Origin: Diatrype stigma
Lineage: Eukaryota > Ascomycota > Sordariomycetes > Xylariales > Diatrypaceae
Assembly (NCBI GenBank): GCA_022225965.2
Contig: JAKJXP020000029.1
Coordinates: 1-64,000 of the forward strand
Direction of reading: 5' to 3'
Length of the DNA stretch: 64,000 nt
The position numbers were made by a program, and so were the translations under genes. This document shows positions 21,425 through 33,761 of the stretch, piece after piece; position 1 is the stretch's first letter, and every line of letters begins with the position of its first letter. Under the pieces are notes generated by a model. That model was not told the DNA's origin and made no database searches. It saw nothing but the letters and a program-made list of their open reading frames with translations.

Positions 21425-24400
21425 ATATATCTTGAGTAGAGCCAAGAAGCGCACATGGTATTGCTATTACTTTACCGCGTTATCCAAGTGTGTATATATG
21501 TGTAGAGGGCGGACTCGCATTTGTTTGCCACTGCTACTGCGGAGGGTGAAGCAACCAACCTACATCTGAAGTTGCCAACATGAACCACACCCACCGATTA
21601 CGGACAGCCTACGTCACTGCATCCTACCACAAACAAACACGCGAGCGCCGAGGTAGTACAACAAAACACTTTATAAACGAGAATGAGGCTATATCATTTA
21701 GATGCAGGCCAGATGATGCAAGAAGAACAAAGTCAACAGAACCGCATGGCATGGACTTTATACGCTAACAGGATCAGTCACTTTCTGACCTACGAAACCA
21801 TACACACCTTATTTTCTTTCTGGGAATCTCGGCCTCGGCTCGAATCTGGATCTTGGAGCTTCATCCGGGTGGGCAGAGTAAAATAAAATAAAAATCGGTC
21901 GCTGTGCCGCTGTCTTGGGACGCACAGAAAGGTCTCAGAACGATGTCCCCGTGAAGGGGTCGTTTGAATCAGAGTTTCAAACGCCAACGTCAACAAGCGC
22001 AGAAAAGTCGGCAACAATTTCTTGCTTGCTGACCTTCGTTGTTTGCTCGCTTGCTGTCAGGTTGACCATATGCCACCTGCCTGACCAACTTCTATTTACC
22101 TTACCTGAGTAGCTGGCATTGCGACATAGTAGTAGTAGACTGCTACACCTGCTACTGAACCAGGTAGGATAGGAGGTGAGGAGATGAGAGGTCACGAAGG
22201 TGTTCACAAAACACACCAGCCCCACCTCCACCTCCAAGCGAAACCTCCGTAACGTCAAGTCAAGTACATTATTTCTCTCCATATGTGCGTGTATACGGAA
22301 TATCTCCATCAATACCTAGGTACTTTGTTACCGCCGCCGTTCCAACGCCAGGAACCTCCCACTCTACACACATGTAGGACGACCAGGTTCCACAGCTACC
22401 TGAATAGGGGCACGCGCCGAGCGAGTAATCGCGTCTCGGAACGCATGCCTGTGTGTGTCGTATGTATCCATAAGCTGTACCTACCCACCTACCTACAGTC
22501 ATCTTGGTTGGAATGAGCTGAAAGGGTGGATGATTGGATTGGTTTGTTAGTCGGTGGCTAGTTCAAATGGCATATGGCAAATACAACAACGACAAGCGGC
22601 TGGTGGCCTGATCTGAACTTCGTCTGTCCTCGTCCACCATCGGATATTTTTTTCTCCAGGTCGTAATTGGTTCTCGTCCCTTTTGAACTCTAGCGACTTC
22701 CTTTTCCGGTCGATGTGTTTTATCGATCGACCCCTTTCTTTCTCAGTCACATACAGTGCAACGGGTTCTTCATCGTCGGCCGTATCGATTGTAGTAGTGG
22801 CCTGTTTGGACCTGATATCGATCGAGTACGTGGATCTAGACGGCGCCTGAAGCAGTGATCGATCCCTGCACTAAACTGTTTTATGTTCGAGGCAAGGATT
22901 CGGCTAATTGTTACAGCTGCAACCACCAGTGTGAAGGGATTGGAGAGCTTCAGTCCCGTATTGCTAGTAGAGCAGGTTATTGCAAAATAACGGTATTTGC
23001 TTTGTAGCAAGGCCTGAATACGCATGCCTCCTATATGAGAACAAATCCCCAAGGACCAACAGATCGGTCTAGATGCGGTACGGTGAAATGAAGTGAAGCT
23101 GACTGATTCAGCTCACAGGGTGCGTGTATTTGAATCGAGATGAGTCGATCTGGTTTTGTTCGGCTCGTGTTTGCTGAGATAAGGAATGTCGAGATCCCCA
23201 TGCTCTCGAACGAAATCGAGAGCACGAGGAGCGTACTCGACCGAGACTTTCTCGTATGGATCTGTTTCGATGGTGAGCCTGGGCCCGCCTCTTTATAATC
23301 TTCTGGAAGGAGGCAGAATTGCATAGGGCTGCCTCTGCCTACTAGTAGGTAGATGAATCGTACAATAAGATCTCTTAACGTTGGACCAACCACCTGGGGA
23401 TGCATGCATGTTCACATGTACGAGGTAGGTGGACTGATGCCATGCGACGTCGTGCCAGTTTCGTCCTAACCAGCACCCCCGAGTATTCCCATTTTACATG
23501 CGTGTGTGGTGAGTCTCCTCTCGGTACTATGATGCTTGATATGTATTACCTACCTGGGTATTGACCCTTACGTCTAAGTGGTCAGCTAGTATAAAAGCTC
23601 GGAAAGGCTGAAACATGGAACGATTTAGCATGCGTTGGTATGGTGTTCATATGCTCGTTCATCTTCAGCTTCATAAGAAACGCCTCCGTCCACTCGGTAT
23701 AGATTAGTAATTATATATATTGAGCACAGCTAGGACATACATCCTACCCCTACCTGCATGTAAGTACGGAGTAACCATGCCCGCGATACCACATGTTGAC
23801 CCACACACTATAGCAGCAATCGAGTGTTTAGTGATAATACTGTCAGCTATACGCGCGGATGCCATCATGTAGGAGGTCGGTAGCGAGGTAACAAGAAACA
23901 CGGGAAACTCATAGACGTGACCCAATGCACTTACCTAGTCTCGATATGCTCATACAACCCCCTCTTGGGAGGCCCTGTTCTGGTTGCCCTCTTACTTTCT
24001 CCTACCAAGACATGTGTGTCTTCAAGCCATGTTGACATACTACCTGCCATGTTGACGCTACTGTCCGCAAGCTCTAAGCCCTGGGGCCAGATCTGTGATG
24101 GAAGGTTCCCCGGTCAGCCTCCCGTCAGCCCCTCCCCCGCCACTACAACCCTGTAAGCTACCCATGAGCACCTAGGTAGGTCCATAAGTTTAGTAATGTT
24201 GGATGCGAGGCGAGAAGACGCATGGCGTCGGCGCAAACGCAAGCGCAGGCGCAGGAACAGGCGCAGGAACAGGCACAGGCACCGGCGCAAAGCGGCGGGT
24301 ACTGTGTAGTTAGAGGCAAGGACGTCATCCTCTCCCTGTCTGTGTCTCTGTGTCCGCCAGGGCCATATGTGCACCTCGTAAGGGGAGCAGCCAACCAAAG

Positions 24401-25244
24401 CCGGGAGGACGCAGTCGAACCCGGTCAAGCTTTTCCACCTTGGCACCTTAGGTACGTATAAGTATGTAACCCGACGGAAGCCAAGGTTGCCTCGAACCCT
24501 CGTGACTCCCCGCCCTGCTTCAGAACGCGATGTGAGTTGTCCCTTGATTCAGAACGAGGTAGGTGATGAATATGAGTACATCATATACAAAAGTGGCAGA
24601 AGGAAAACGAACGGCCGCCGAGGTATCCGGTCGCCGGTATGACTAGGTACCTAGGTATTACTTGCTTCGCCTGCAGCCCTGCAGGTACCTAGGTACTTCC
24701 AGCCTGGGCGTGCATGGAATTTGTGATATGTAATAAGGGTCCAGGCACCAACAGGCGCGAGTGCCTCATACATCATACCTAAATATACCTGCCCACATAA
24801 CGCTAGCAACCGGGAAGCTACAAATTACATACGTACATACATGGATGTACGACGAACGATTTACGTCAAGTGCCGACTATGCCACCGAATCAGATGGCAG
24901 CATCTGAATATTCACATGCAGGCAGGCAGATATGTCAGATATCCAAACCATGTACTTCGTATACCTTAGACCTTACCTTTAGGTACCTTACCTATAAACC
25001 TGGAATACCTAATCACGAACAATAATAACGGGCGTAACGGGCAGGCTTAGCTACCTAATACTAATACTATATATATGTATTGTACATAGCAAAACCCCTG
25101 GCATCAGACCCCGGCATTTGGCGGCATAGTACCTAGGTAGGCTTTCAAGACTGTGCCTAGCTTGGCACCCCCAGTGGCTGCAGCAACCCCAGCTTCCCGC
25201 GGGTGGCTTTCGCTCTAATAAACTTTGGAACTGACGCAGAGGGG

Positions 25245-25310
25245 CGGAGAGGCAGAGGGGCAGGGGCAGGCAGAGGCAGGAGGGGCAGAGGGGCAGAGGG
25301 GCAGACAGGG
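25245..25310 (+). repeat. G-rich GGGGCAGA-type minisatellite
   Basis: Irregular tandem copies of GGCAGAGG/GGGGCAGA give the + strand many runs of 3-4 G within about 66 nt. This fits several possible G-quadruplex arrangements. Confidence 0.8.
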
Positions 25311-25643
25311 GGGTGATGCAACTGCATGATTAGTCCAATGAACAGGTCGGATCGGCTGCCTCATGGGACGCTCAGCTGACATTGGACAGTCACTTCCCCG
25401 TCCATCTCCCGCTCATTCAGCCATTTCCCATTCTGCCTGTCTGCGTACCTTCCCCCTACTGGTCGCGCGCTTACGGGCAGGTTCCCTGCAACTCATCTAG
25501 GTAGGTGCTATACTGCCAGGACTGCTATGTATGTATGATATGTATGTAGTAGGTAACAGGTATCCGGCAGCCAATTCCCCAATCCCTCCCCCGGCCGTAG
25601 TTCCCTGCTGCCAGACCTGCTACCAGATGCTATATTTCCCGAG

Positions 25644-25644
25644 A

Positions 25645-25676
<32 letters not shown>
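25644..25676 (+). repeat. (CACCCT)n hexanucleotide repeat
   Basis: About five copies of CACCCT/ACCCTC. It differs from the fungal telomere unit CCCTAA, so a telomeric origin is not supported. Confidence 0.85.
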
Positions 25677-25677
<1 letters not shown>

Positions 25678-26378
25678 TCTGTTGCCCAGCTGCCCTTAGA
25701 TACTTCATACATCTTCATACATATTACCAAATGCAAAACCACCTTGTGACGCAGACCTTCTTTGCTGCTCCACCCCGGACGTAGTACCGCCTCTATTCTT
25801 GTGCGATGTGATCTGGCCTCTCGTGGATGCCCTTGCCTCGTCCCAGCGCTCCTCCAGGGGTGAATCGGCGCGTTGGAGGGGAATCACCAGATCTCCGCGA
25901 TAGACCGGCCACGCCTGCGCTTCCTCTTTTTCCTGGGGATCGGAATAATAACTAAACAAAGCGGCCCACAGGGGCAACTTACTTGCCTCCGTGGAGCTGA
26001 GTGTCTCGCATCGCAGCTACCTTTACTGTCACTGTCGGCTGCTGCTCCATTTGCTTGCTGCTGCCAGCCTGGCCGTGACCGAGGCCGATGGGCGCATGAA
26101 TGACTTCGTGCCTCGCAGGCGGGTAGATCTTGCTTATGTATGCACCTTCCTAGTCACACGCGACACACACCCCCCTGGTTCTATATATAAGTAGCCATGC
26201 ACCTGCAACATGGGAAGTGGTAAATCTTCCTGATCTTGTTGCATCGGATAAAGACAACTAAACATCAGTGTTCATACTCCAGAGAGCTATCATCATTGAT
26301 AGACCTCCTTCCGAACTCTGATCTCCGATCCCCGATCCCCGTTCTTCTCACTGCAGGTGTTGCCCTGAACTCATAATA

Positions 26379-29300
26379 ATGGTATGTGTGAACACCTTGC
26401 TCGTCCTTTTTCATCTGATGTCCTTCCTGCTTTCTTTGCCTCCCAGGTAGGTTTCATCATCGCAAGTTTGCCAGACGTACAAGAACCCCGGTGTCATCCG
26501 AGCATTTCGGCTGGCTTTGGCTGTGATGTGTGATGTGTGCCGTTCTCTGTGGCTGGTCAACCGGGTATCCCGTCTGGAATCGGGACACCACGGGGTTCGT
26601 CTGATGCCTTTAGCTGAACCTTACTTCGTCCGTCCGCTCGCTCGCGCGTTACTCCGGTGATGCGGGAGCGGCCCGCGGCAGTAGGGCTCGGCGACATTAC
26701 CATGTGCCCCTCAGAACCTTAATTGATCCGCTCGCTGACGTCAAGCTCCCGTCTCGTGTAGGGTTCTATTAACAAGCAAATATCACGCTACGAAACCACC
26801 GCCGTCTACACTCATCCCGACGCTAAGGTCGACATAGTTCTGGTGCACGGTCTGAATGGTGATCCGCAGAAGACCTGGACAGCCAAAAACGGCGTGTTCT
26901 GGCCTGCCGATCTCCTCCCGGCATCGCTGAGGGACGCTCGGGCAAACATCCTGGTGTATGGATATAACGCCGATGTCTACTCGAAGAAGCACGGATCGCA
27001 CCCGAGCGACAACTTTATATACCTGCACGCGCAGACCTTGGTCACCTCGCTCACCCACTATCGCAAGGATGAGCAGACATCACGGAACCCCATCATATGG
27101 GTATGTCATAGTCTGGGCGGCATATTGGTAAAGCGGGCGCTGCTATACTCGAACGATCTGAAAGCGTCCCAACATGAAGACTACCGGTCGATCTTTGTCT
27201 CGACATACGGCCTCGTCTTTCTCGGCACACCACATACCGGGTCAGACATGGCAGCATGGGGCACGATCTTGCAGGGCATGTCAGACGCTGTGATACCAAA
27301 ATCCTTCTTCCAATCCGAGTCGGTGCTCCTCAAAACGCTGAAGAGGGACAACGAAACGCTGCAGAACATCAACAATCACTTCCTCGACGTTTATCAGAGG
27401 TTCAAGATATTGATGGCCCACGAAAACCACAAGACCGATCTCAAGGGCACTAGCATGCTCGTCGTAGATGCGAGTTCTGCCGGTCCACAGCTACCGGGTG
27501 TCACCTACTATGCCATCGAAGCGACGCATTCTGGCATGTGCAAGTTCGAGAGCAGGAATGCGCCGGGCTACAGGACAGTGGTGACGGCGATTCGGGAATG
27601 GGTCGTGGATGCAGCGGATGTCATTGCCACTAGGTGGAGAATCGAAGATGAGGAGAGGCTGGCGAGAGCAAAGCACGAGATCGAGGAGCGGATGAAGCCT
27701 TGGGTAGGTAGCTATCTCTTCGGGATGGGATGCTGCTGTCGAGTAAGGAAGAGGGCTGACGAATATGGGCAGATCCAATCGCAGCAGATTGCACACCATG
27801 GCCACGAGGCTAGCAGCAGTAGGTCATCACAACAATCTCTCATGCTAGAATACATGTTAGACGGCGAAAGCCTTGTCGGGACACCGTTTGAAGACGTTCT
27901 TCGTCCTTTCGAGATAGAAGAACCGGGGGAACCTGTCGCAGTGGCCCATCACCTTTACACAGAGGCGGGTCACCGCTAATAATCAGAAAGGGCTTGGCTA
28001 ATTCTTTATGTACTCTGTAGTCCGGGACCATATCAATGAAACCACATCGCCCGTATCACAGAATACCCCCACTAAGCTAGGAGAACCATCTAAGCTGCTT
28101 CTCCCTGAACCGGAGGGAGAACCACCCCCACGGCAGATCGAATCCTCTTCTCAGCCACTGTCTCCCGAGGACGGTCCGCCGAGTGAACCAATTTTCGTAA
28201 AGCCGGCCGTATTCCGGCCTAACACCTTTTTCAAGGGCCGTGAAAAGGAACTGAAACAACTTCATAAGATGCTAATGGACCGTGGGAGGAGGTCTGCGGG
28301 GACTTCCTCGGTCCTGATCCAGAGTATGCCGGGCGGTGGCAAGTCTCACTTGGCACGTCAGTATGTCTTTCAGCATAGGCACGACTACCCGGGCGGCATC
28401 TTCTGGATAAGAGCCAAATCCGTAAAAGAACTAGAGTATGGGTACTGGGACATCGCCAAGACAGCAGGACTCCGAGAGGCCGGCGACCTGGACCGCGACG
28501 AGGAGAAAGGCACGCGGAGGATGGTCGTGGCCGTTCGGGCGTGGTTGAACGGCACCAGCAACTGGTTGCTGATTCTGGACGGCATCCACTTCGACATCCC
28601 CGATCTCCAGTATTACATACCGTTCACGAAGGACACCAGCATCATCTTCACGTCGACCGAGCAAACGGTCGCCGAGGCCTACCAGTTCGACTACCCGCAG
28701 GTCATCGCGCTGGACGCGCTGACGAAGGAGGAGGCGCAGGAGCTGCTCTTGGAGGAGATGGGCAAGAAGAAGCCCTGGACACAGGACGATCTCAGCCGAG
28801 CTGCCGAGCTCGTCGAGTCCATGGACCGTCTGCCGCTCATGATACACGTCGCGGCGCAGCACTTGAGGGCCACCAGGGAACCCCTGGCAAAATATGTAAG
28901 GTCGTTCAAGAATCGGCCGCGGGTCGGGAACCTGCCGGCATACCACGAAGTGCGCAAGCAGCTCCAAAACAGAGGCGTCCCGGCCGCACTCAACTTGATG
29001 TACATGCTCTCGTTCTTCGGGCAGCACATCCCTGTTGAAATGGTCGCTCTTGGTAAGACCCCCTTCTTGACCTTTTTGCCAGCAGCATCTTAGCGTAGGC
29101 TTTTGTTCTATCGTACATGAAGTATCGAATAGTTCATTTGCTATTCCATCCAAGCTGACTTTTTTTCTATTTAGGTGCTAGAGCTTTGGGCCGGAGTACC
29201 CCAGTCAAATCTTCGAGCGCTTATAACCTGAGAATATCCTTGAACAATACCCTCCAGATATTGATAGCCTTTGCTCTTATCGAAAGGTACCAGAATACTG

Positions 29301-32300
29301 AAACGTCCGCGGAGAGCTCACGAAGCAATCGGAGTATCGACATGGGCCAAGACAACTTGGATATTCTCAGGGTCCATGGAATCGTGCAGGCGTTCTTCGT
29401 CGATGTGCTTGCTGATGAGAAGGAGGCGCCGTTTTGGTTGGAGCAGGCCATTTCTGTTTTCTGTAAGGCTTTCGATGAGAGCAAAAGAAGAGTTAAGGAC
29501 GATCCGCAAGCGGGCATGCCGCAGGACTTCCGCCGCTTTCGAATCCATGGCGAACGGTTAATCGAGCACTTGGACCGGTTCCAGCGAAGGGCACCAGATC
29601 AACTTGGACCGTGGCGATCAAGGCTAGATTTGCGGTTGCAATCTATTGCTGGCTTGATCGATCAGCTGAGTAAGAGGGATTCTGATGGACAGAGACACAG
29701 CTCTAGGGACATGGTTGTGTCGGTGTTCGAGCGGACTAATAGTCTATCAGAGGCCGATTCATCAACACCACCGAGCACTAACAGCGTCCTCGAGTTCTAC
29801 ACAGAAGACAATACACCCTTAGAATCGCCCACAGCATATAGCTCAGGTGGCTACAACCCATATCACTGGCATGTGACTTACCCTTACGGAGTGCCCCCTA
29901 TGGCAGAGGAGGACCTCGACATCTCGAGGACCGTAACTCCTCAACCTAACCCTACGGAGGTCTTCGAGGCCATTTCGATGCCCGACGACGATGAAACCAC
30001 ACAGAGGGTGTTCGGCCCTAACCATCGCACCATCAGGAAACAGGCCGCACGGCGCTACCGAGATCATGCCGGAGCCTTGAGGGTCTTGCCCCAGTTCATC
30101 AGTGACCCCCGCGTTAGCATTAGTCGCGAGACAGCAAAGGGCCTCATCAGCACCGGGCCAGGCCAAAGAGCTCTGCCACCGATTATTTCTAGCGATGACG
30201 AGTCCGGAGCCGCAAATAGCGAAGCAGAAGTCGCTCTCAACCAGATCAAACAGGGATCTCCATCACTGCAGCAGCCTTTCGGGGCAGGGGTTCTTGCCGA
30301 TGAGCATGAGCAAGCGTCGGCGCCCGTGCGACCGAAACTGATAGCTGGGAAAACATCCTACGCTAGTCCATCTGCGAGTGAAACAAACCCGGAGGGGGAC
30401 GATCAGGTCACGCCCACGTTCTCGAATGTCATTGGAACCTACCCGGCGCCGTCGTCTAGCTACACCGCCGCGACGATCATGCGACTCAAGGAAAACGAGC
30501 GGCCGGCCTCGGTCTCGCTCGATGGCCTACCCCCCGTGAAGGTGTCCAGCCCCCTTGCTGCCGTAGAGCCGGTTACCAGAGCCTCAACCACACCCACGGC
30601 CACGGCCACGAGCACACTTCGCCGTAGCCCGAGCCCCGCGAAGAAAGCCCAAGCCCGAGAAGACCTTGTGGCCGTCCCCGAAGCCGATCCCTTCGATTTC
30701 ATGGCAGGAAGCCCTCCTCCTCCGAAATCGGCGGTTTCGCGGAGCGCCAGGTCCAGCCCGGCACCGCGCACCGCCGGTCCCTTCGCGCCGCCGATCCCCA
30801 TTGAGGTGCACGCGACGAGTAGTCTGCGGAACTCCCCGCCGCCGCCACCAGCTGGGCACCACGCCTTCGACCCGTACGCGTACGGTCATTTTCCCGTGCC
30901 GGAAGACGCCGTTATTGACGAAGTGGGGGAGCAACAACAACCCCTGACCCGCTCCCTACCTACCATCCGGAGCTACCCAGGCCAACAGCTCCCATACCCA
31001 CACACACACAGCTCGTCGTCCGCGGCCTCCTCGTCCTCAGTCCATCACCATTCTCCCCGGGGGGACAGTTTCAGCATGCATGTACACCCACCTCCTTGGA
31101 CCCCATCGCCCCATAACCACCAAGTGCAGGTCCACGGTCACGTTCCTCACTCTCACGCCCACACTCACTCGTTGCCTCACGCCCACGCCCACGTGCAAGC
31201 GCAAGCCCATATCCACTCCCAGGGCTACTCGAGCCAGCCCATGAGCCGCGACGCGAGCCACCAGTCCAGCCGCAGCCAGGGCTCCAACATGTCCAACATG
31301 TCCATGTCGTCGAAGTCGTCTTCGGCGTCCCAACAACAGCACCAGCAGCAGCAACAGCAGCAGCAACAGCAGCAGCAACCCCTACACCCCTATCAACAGC
31401 AAATACAACAGCAGCAACTGCGACAACAACAGCGCCCGCGCCAGGGCAGCTCGGGCTCCTACTCCTCTTTCGGGCCGCCGCAGATCATGCAACGTCCCCA
31501 CTCGCGCCGCCCGAGCGTGGTCGAGACGGAGCCGAGCCCCCGCCTCGGCACCCTCGATGATGATGGGGATGGTGCCTTTAGTAGTTCCGATCCCGTTAAT
31601 ACGGGCTACATGATCTATAACGATTCTTTCCCTGTCACTACCACCACCACCACAGGCGGTAGTAGAAGTGGCGGTGGTAGAAGCGGCAGGCGCGGTGCCG
31701 GGTCTACATCGGCATCTGCATCGGCATCTAGATCGGCATCCGCTATTGTTGTAAGCGATCTGCCCTACCCCGTGCGACAACAGCACAAACAGCGGGAGTC
31801 GGGGCTCCTGAGGCGCTGGCGTAGTAGGAGGAGAGGTGGTGGTGGACTTGCCAGCGAGAGTGGTGGGGACGATCATGATCACGACCGCGATCTCGATCAA
31901 GGTGACGCTGACGGAGACGACGAGAGCAGCAACGGCGATGGCAATGGCAGCGGAAGCGGACATGGGAGCGCTGGTAGTGGTAAGGACCCTAGTCGCAAAG
32001 AAAAGAGACCGACGGCAACGACAGCGAGAAACAACAGCAGCAGCAGCAGCCATCGCAGAGCCCTGTCCGCCGGCGGCAGGCTGTCGGCCAAACTGCGCGG
32101 CAGGAAGCGCGATAGCCTCGTGTTGGGGGCGGGGCCTAACAGCAATAACAAAAACGGCGCCTCCGCCTCCGCCTCCGCCTCCTCTACTTCTGTCTCTGCT
32201 TCCGCCTCGCCGCCAGTACGGAGCGCAGGAACAGCACCAGCAGGCGTAGGCGTAGGTGCAGATATGGCGATGGTGCGCTCCTCGTCTGGCGGCAGCACTG

Positions 32301-32695
32301 GAGGCGGCGGCGGCAGCGGCGGCGGCTTCCGACTTCCCGACGGGACGGTGGTGGGGTTCGGGGCCGGAGGAGTCGCAGGGGCAACAACGGCCATCCGCCC
32401 TGCGGCAGCGCCGGTGCAAGCACCAGTACCCGTGCCCGGTCCTACTGCCACTGCCACTTCTGGAGTAAGGAAGCAAGAAGAGAAAGGGTCGGGGTCCAGA
32501 TCCGCCTCTCCGGTCGCAATCGCCGCCGCTGCTGCTCCTGTTACCAGTGAGAACGCTAGTGCGAAGCCTCGGCCGGGTGGAGGTGGAGGTGGAAGCGGAA
32601 GCCCCCCGAATGCGAATGCGAATGCAAGTGCGAGTGTGAGTCCCGCGCGACGCTCGCTAGTTGGGCTGGGCATCCATCGACGCCGGCAGTCCTAA
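26379..32695 (+). CDS. SesB-like alpha/beta-hydrolase NB-ARC (NLR-type) protein, very long low-complexity C-terminus
   Basis: Proposed exons 26379..26381 (ATG only), 26762..27968, 28021..29052, 29175..32695; 5763 nt, 1920 aa, all in phase. The first exon is inferred from ATG|GTATGT and the product start MGSINKQISRYETTAVY. Residues 25-300 are a lipase/esterase-like domain: VLVHGLNGDPQKTWT, FWPADLLP, NILVYGYNA, and WVCHSLGGILVKRAL with nucleophile Ser about 118. The NB-ARC-type NTPase follows: FFKGREKEL, Walker A MPGGGKSHLA (Lys about 511), Walker B WLLILDG, and RLPLMIHVAA (about 673-682). LDILRVHGIVQAFFVDVL begins a helical region. From about 960 on the protein is Ser/Pro/Gly-rich with His-rich and poly-Gln tracts, and no WD40, ANK or TPR repeat is visible. 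Such proteins act in fungal non-self recognition and programmed cell death; the target here is unknown. Confidence 0.87.
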
Positions 32696-33761
32696 ATCCC
32701 AGTCATGGGGGACTCGGTATTCTCTACATGGGTATAGTTACTTATCCAGCTAGTCCCGGGGTTGGTCGCTTGCGAGAGAGGCTGCCCATAGCGTTTGAGA
32801 CTCGCTGGACCGAGTTGCACCCATATGCCCTAGACTGGGAAAGCGAGTGAGGTGAGTGTGCATGGGTGAAATTGTTGCATCTTTTACATACGGACATACG
32901 TACATTTATGTTTTCTGTTACTGGGAGGGATATCTCGTTGTTTTGGTTTTCTTCTTGAGCGTAGGCGGCAAACTTCTGTTATTCTTTTGGGATCGCATTG
33001 CCTGCGTGCATACACAACACATGCATTTATCTTAATGCATCACCACCACCATCATCATCATCATCATCATCATGGCTTGGAGTTTTATTTGCGATTTATT
33101 ATATTTTGAACAGAAAAGAAAATAAAAAGACGTACGGTGTTCTTGGTTTGGCCTATTGTTTGCTGCCGTGTAACATGCATGGGCTGGTATCTACTCATAA
33201 AACAAGCTAGTTCCACTCACTTTTGGGGCTTCGGAAGCGGTCGAGATGACAGACGTATGAGTGCCTCAGACATGAATGCATAGAAAGGAGGGGTTCGCTG
33301 TAAATCCATGTACACAAGTCAATGAATATAGCAATTTGATCAACAACATACATAGCAGGCAATCCAGAAAGTAAAAATGAAGTCAATTATTGGACTTCCG
33401 CTGCTTGCCATGGCAGCCCGGGTAAGAATCTATCTAGCTTCTTCTTTACCGCATCAAGCACAAGAAACAAACATGTACGCTATCAAAGCTCGACAAGTTA
33501 CACAGAACCCGCTCGCTCTTTCGCCCTCCCGTAAGTCATCAGGTCGCTTAGGTATTGTCTACTCCATCCAACACAGCTAGCTCTGCTGTTGCGTCGCTGG
33601 CCCCCTTTTGGTGCTGGTACTATGGTACAAACATTTTCATTCACCCGTCCGTCCCGTCCACATGCGTCCTTCCAGTCGCTTATCCATTCAGTGATTCAGA
33701 AACAAGTACGTCAAGAAAAACGCCGAGTCGCAATGCTAGCTACCGTGCATGCAGGATGCAT
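32696..33761. other. Convergent intergenic region
   Basis: Between the 3' ends of the NLR gene (+) and ubp2 (-). No gene is supported. A CAC/CAT trinucleotide run lies at about 33040-33072. Confidence 0.6.
33038..33073. repeat. (CAT/CAC)n trinucleotide repeat
   Basis: Four CAC-type units followed by about eight CAT units, in the NLR 3' flank. Confidence 0.9.

Larger units (their letters stand above)
21425..26378. other. Long gene-free interval with repeats
   Basis: Nearly 5 kb without a convincing gene. Open frames are short, overlap on both strands and show no family resemblance. Palindromic CCTAGG/TACCTAGGTA-type motifs recur (for example near 22313, 24170, 24646, 24690 and 25132). A (CAGGCG)-like Gln/Ala-coding run lies at about 24235-24295, a G-rich repeat at 25245-25310 and a (CACCCT)n run at 25644-25676. 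The right end holds the promoter of the NLR gene. Confidence 0.5.

Noticed and set aside
24222..24461. 79-codon frame starting MASAQTQAQAQEQAQEQAQ
   Set aside because: The protein-like look comes from a CAGGCG/CAGGAA tandem run. There is no domain, no splice context, and an opposite-strand frame gives Cys/Ala repeats from the same DNA.
25644..25676. (CACCCT)n as a telomere-like repeat
   Set aside because: The unit is not CCCTAA, and the run is short and between ordinary genes.
31382..32476. 364-codon open frame antisense to the NLR exon
   Set aside because: It is a shadow of GC-rich, biased codons in the low-complexity C-terminus. The product has no domain and the sense frame is continuous with NB-ARC.
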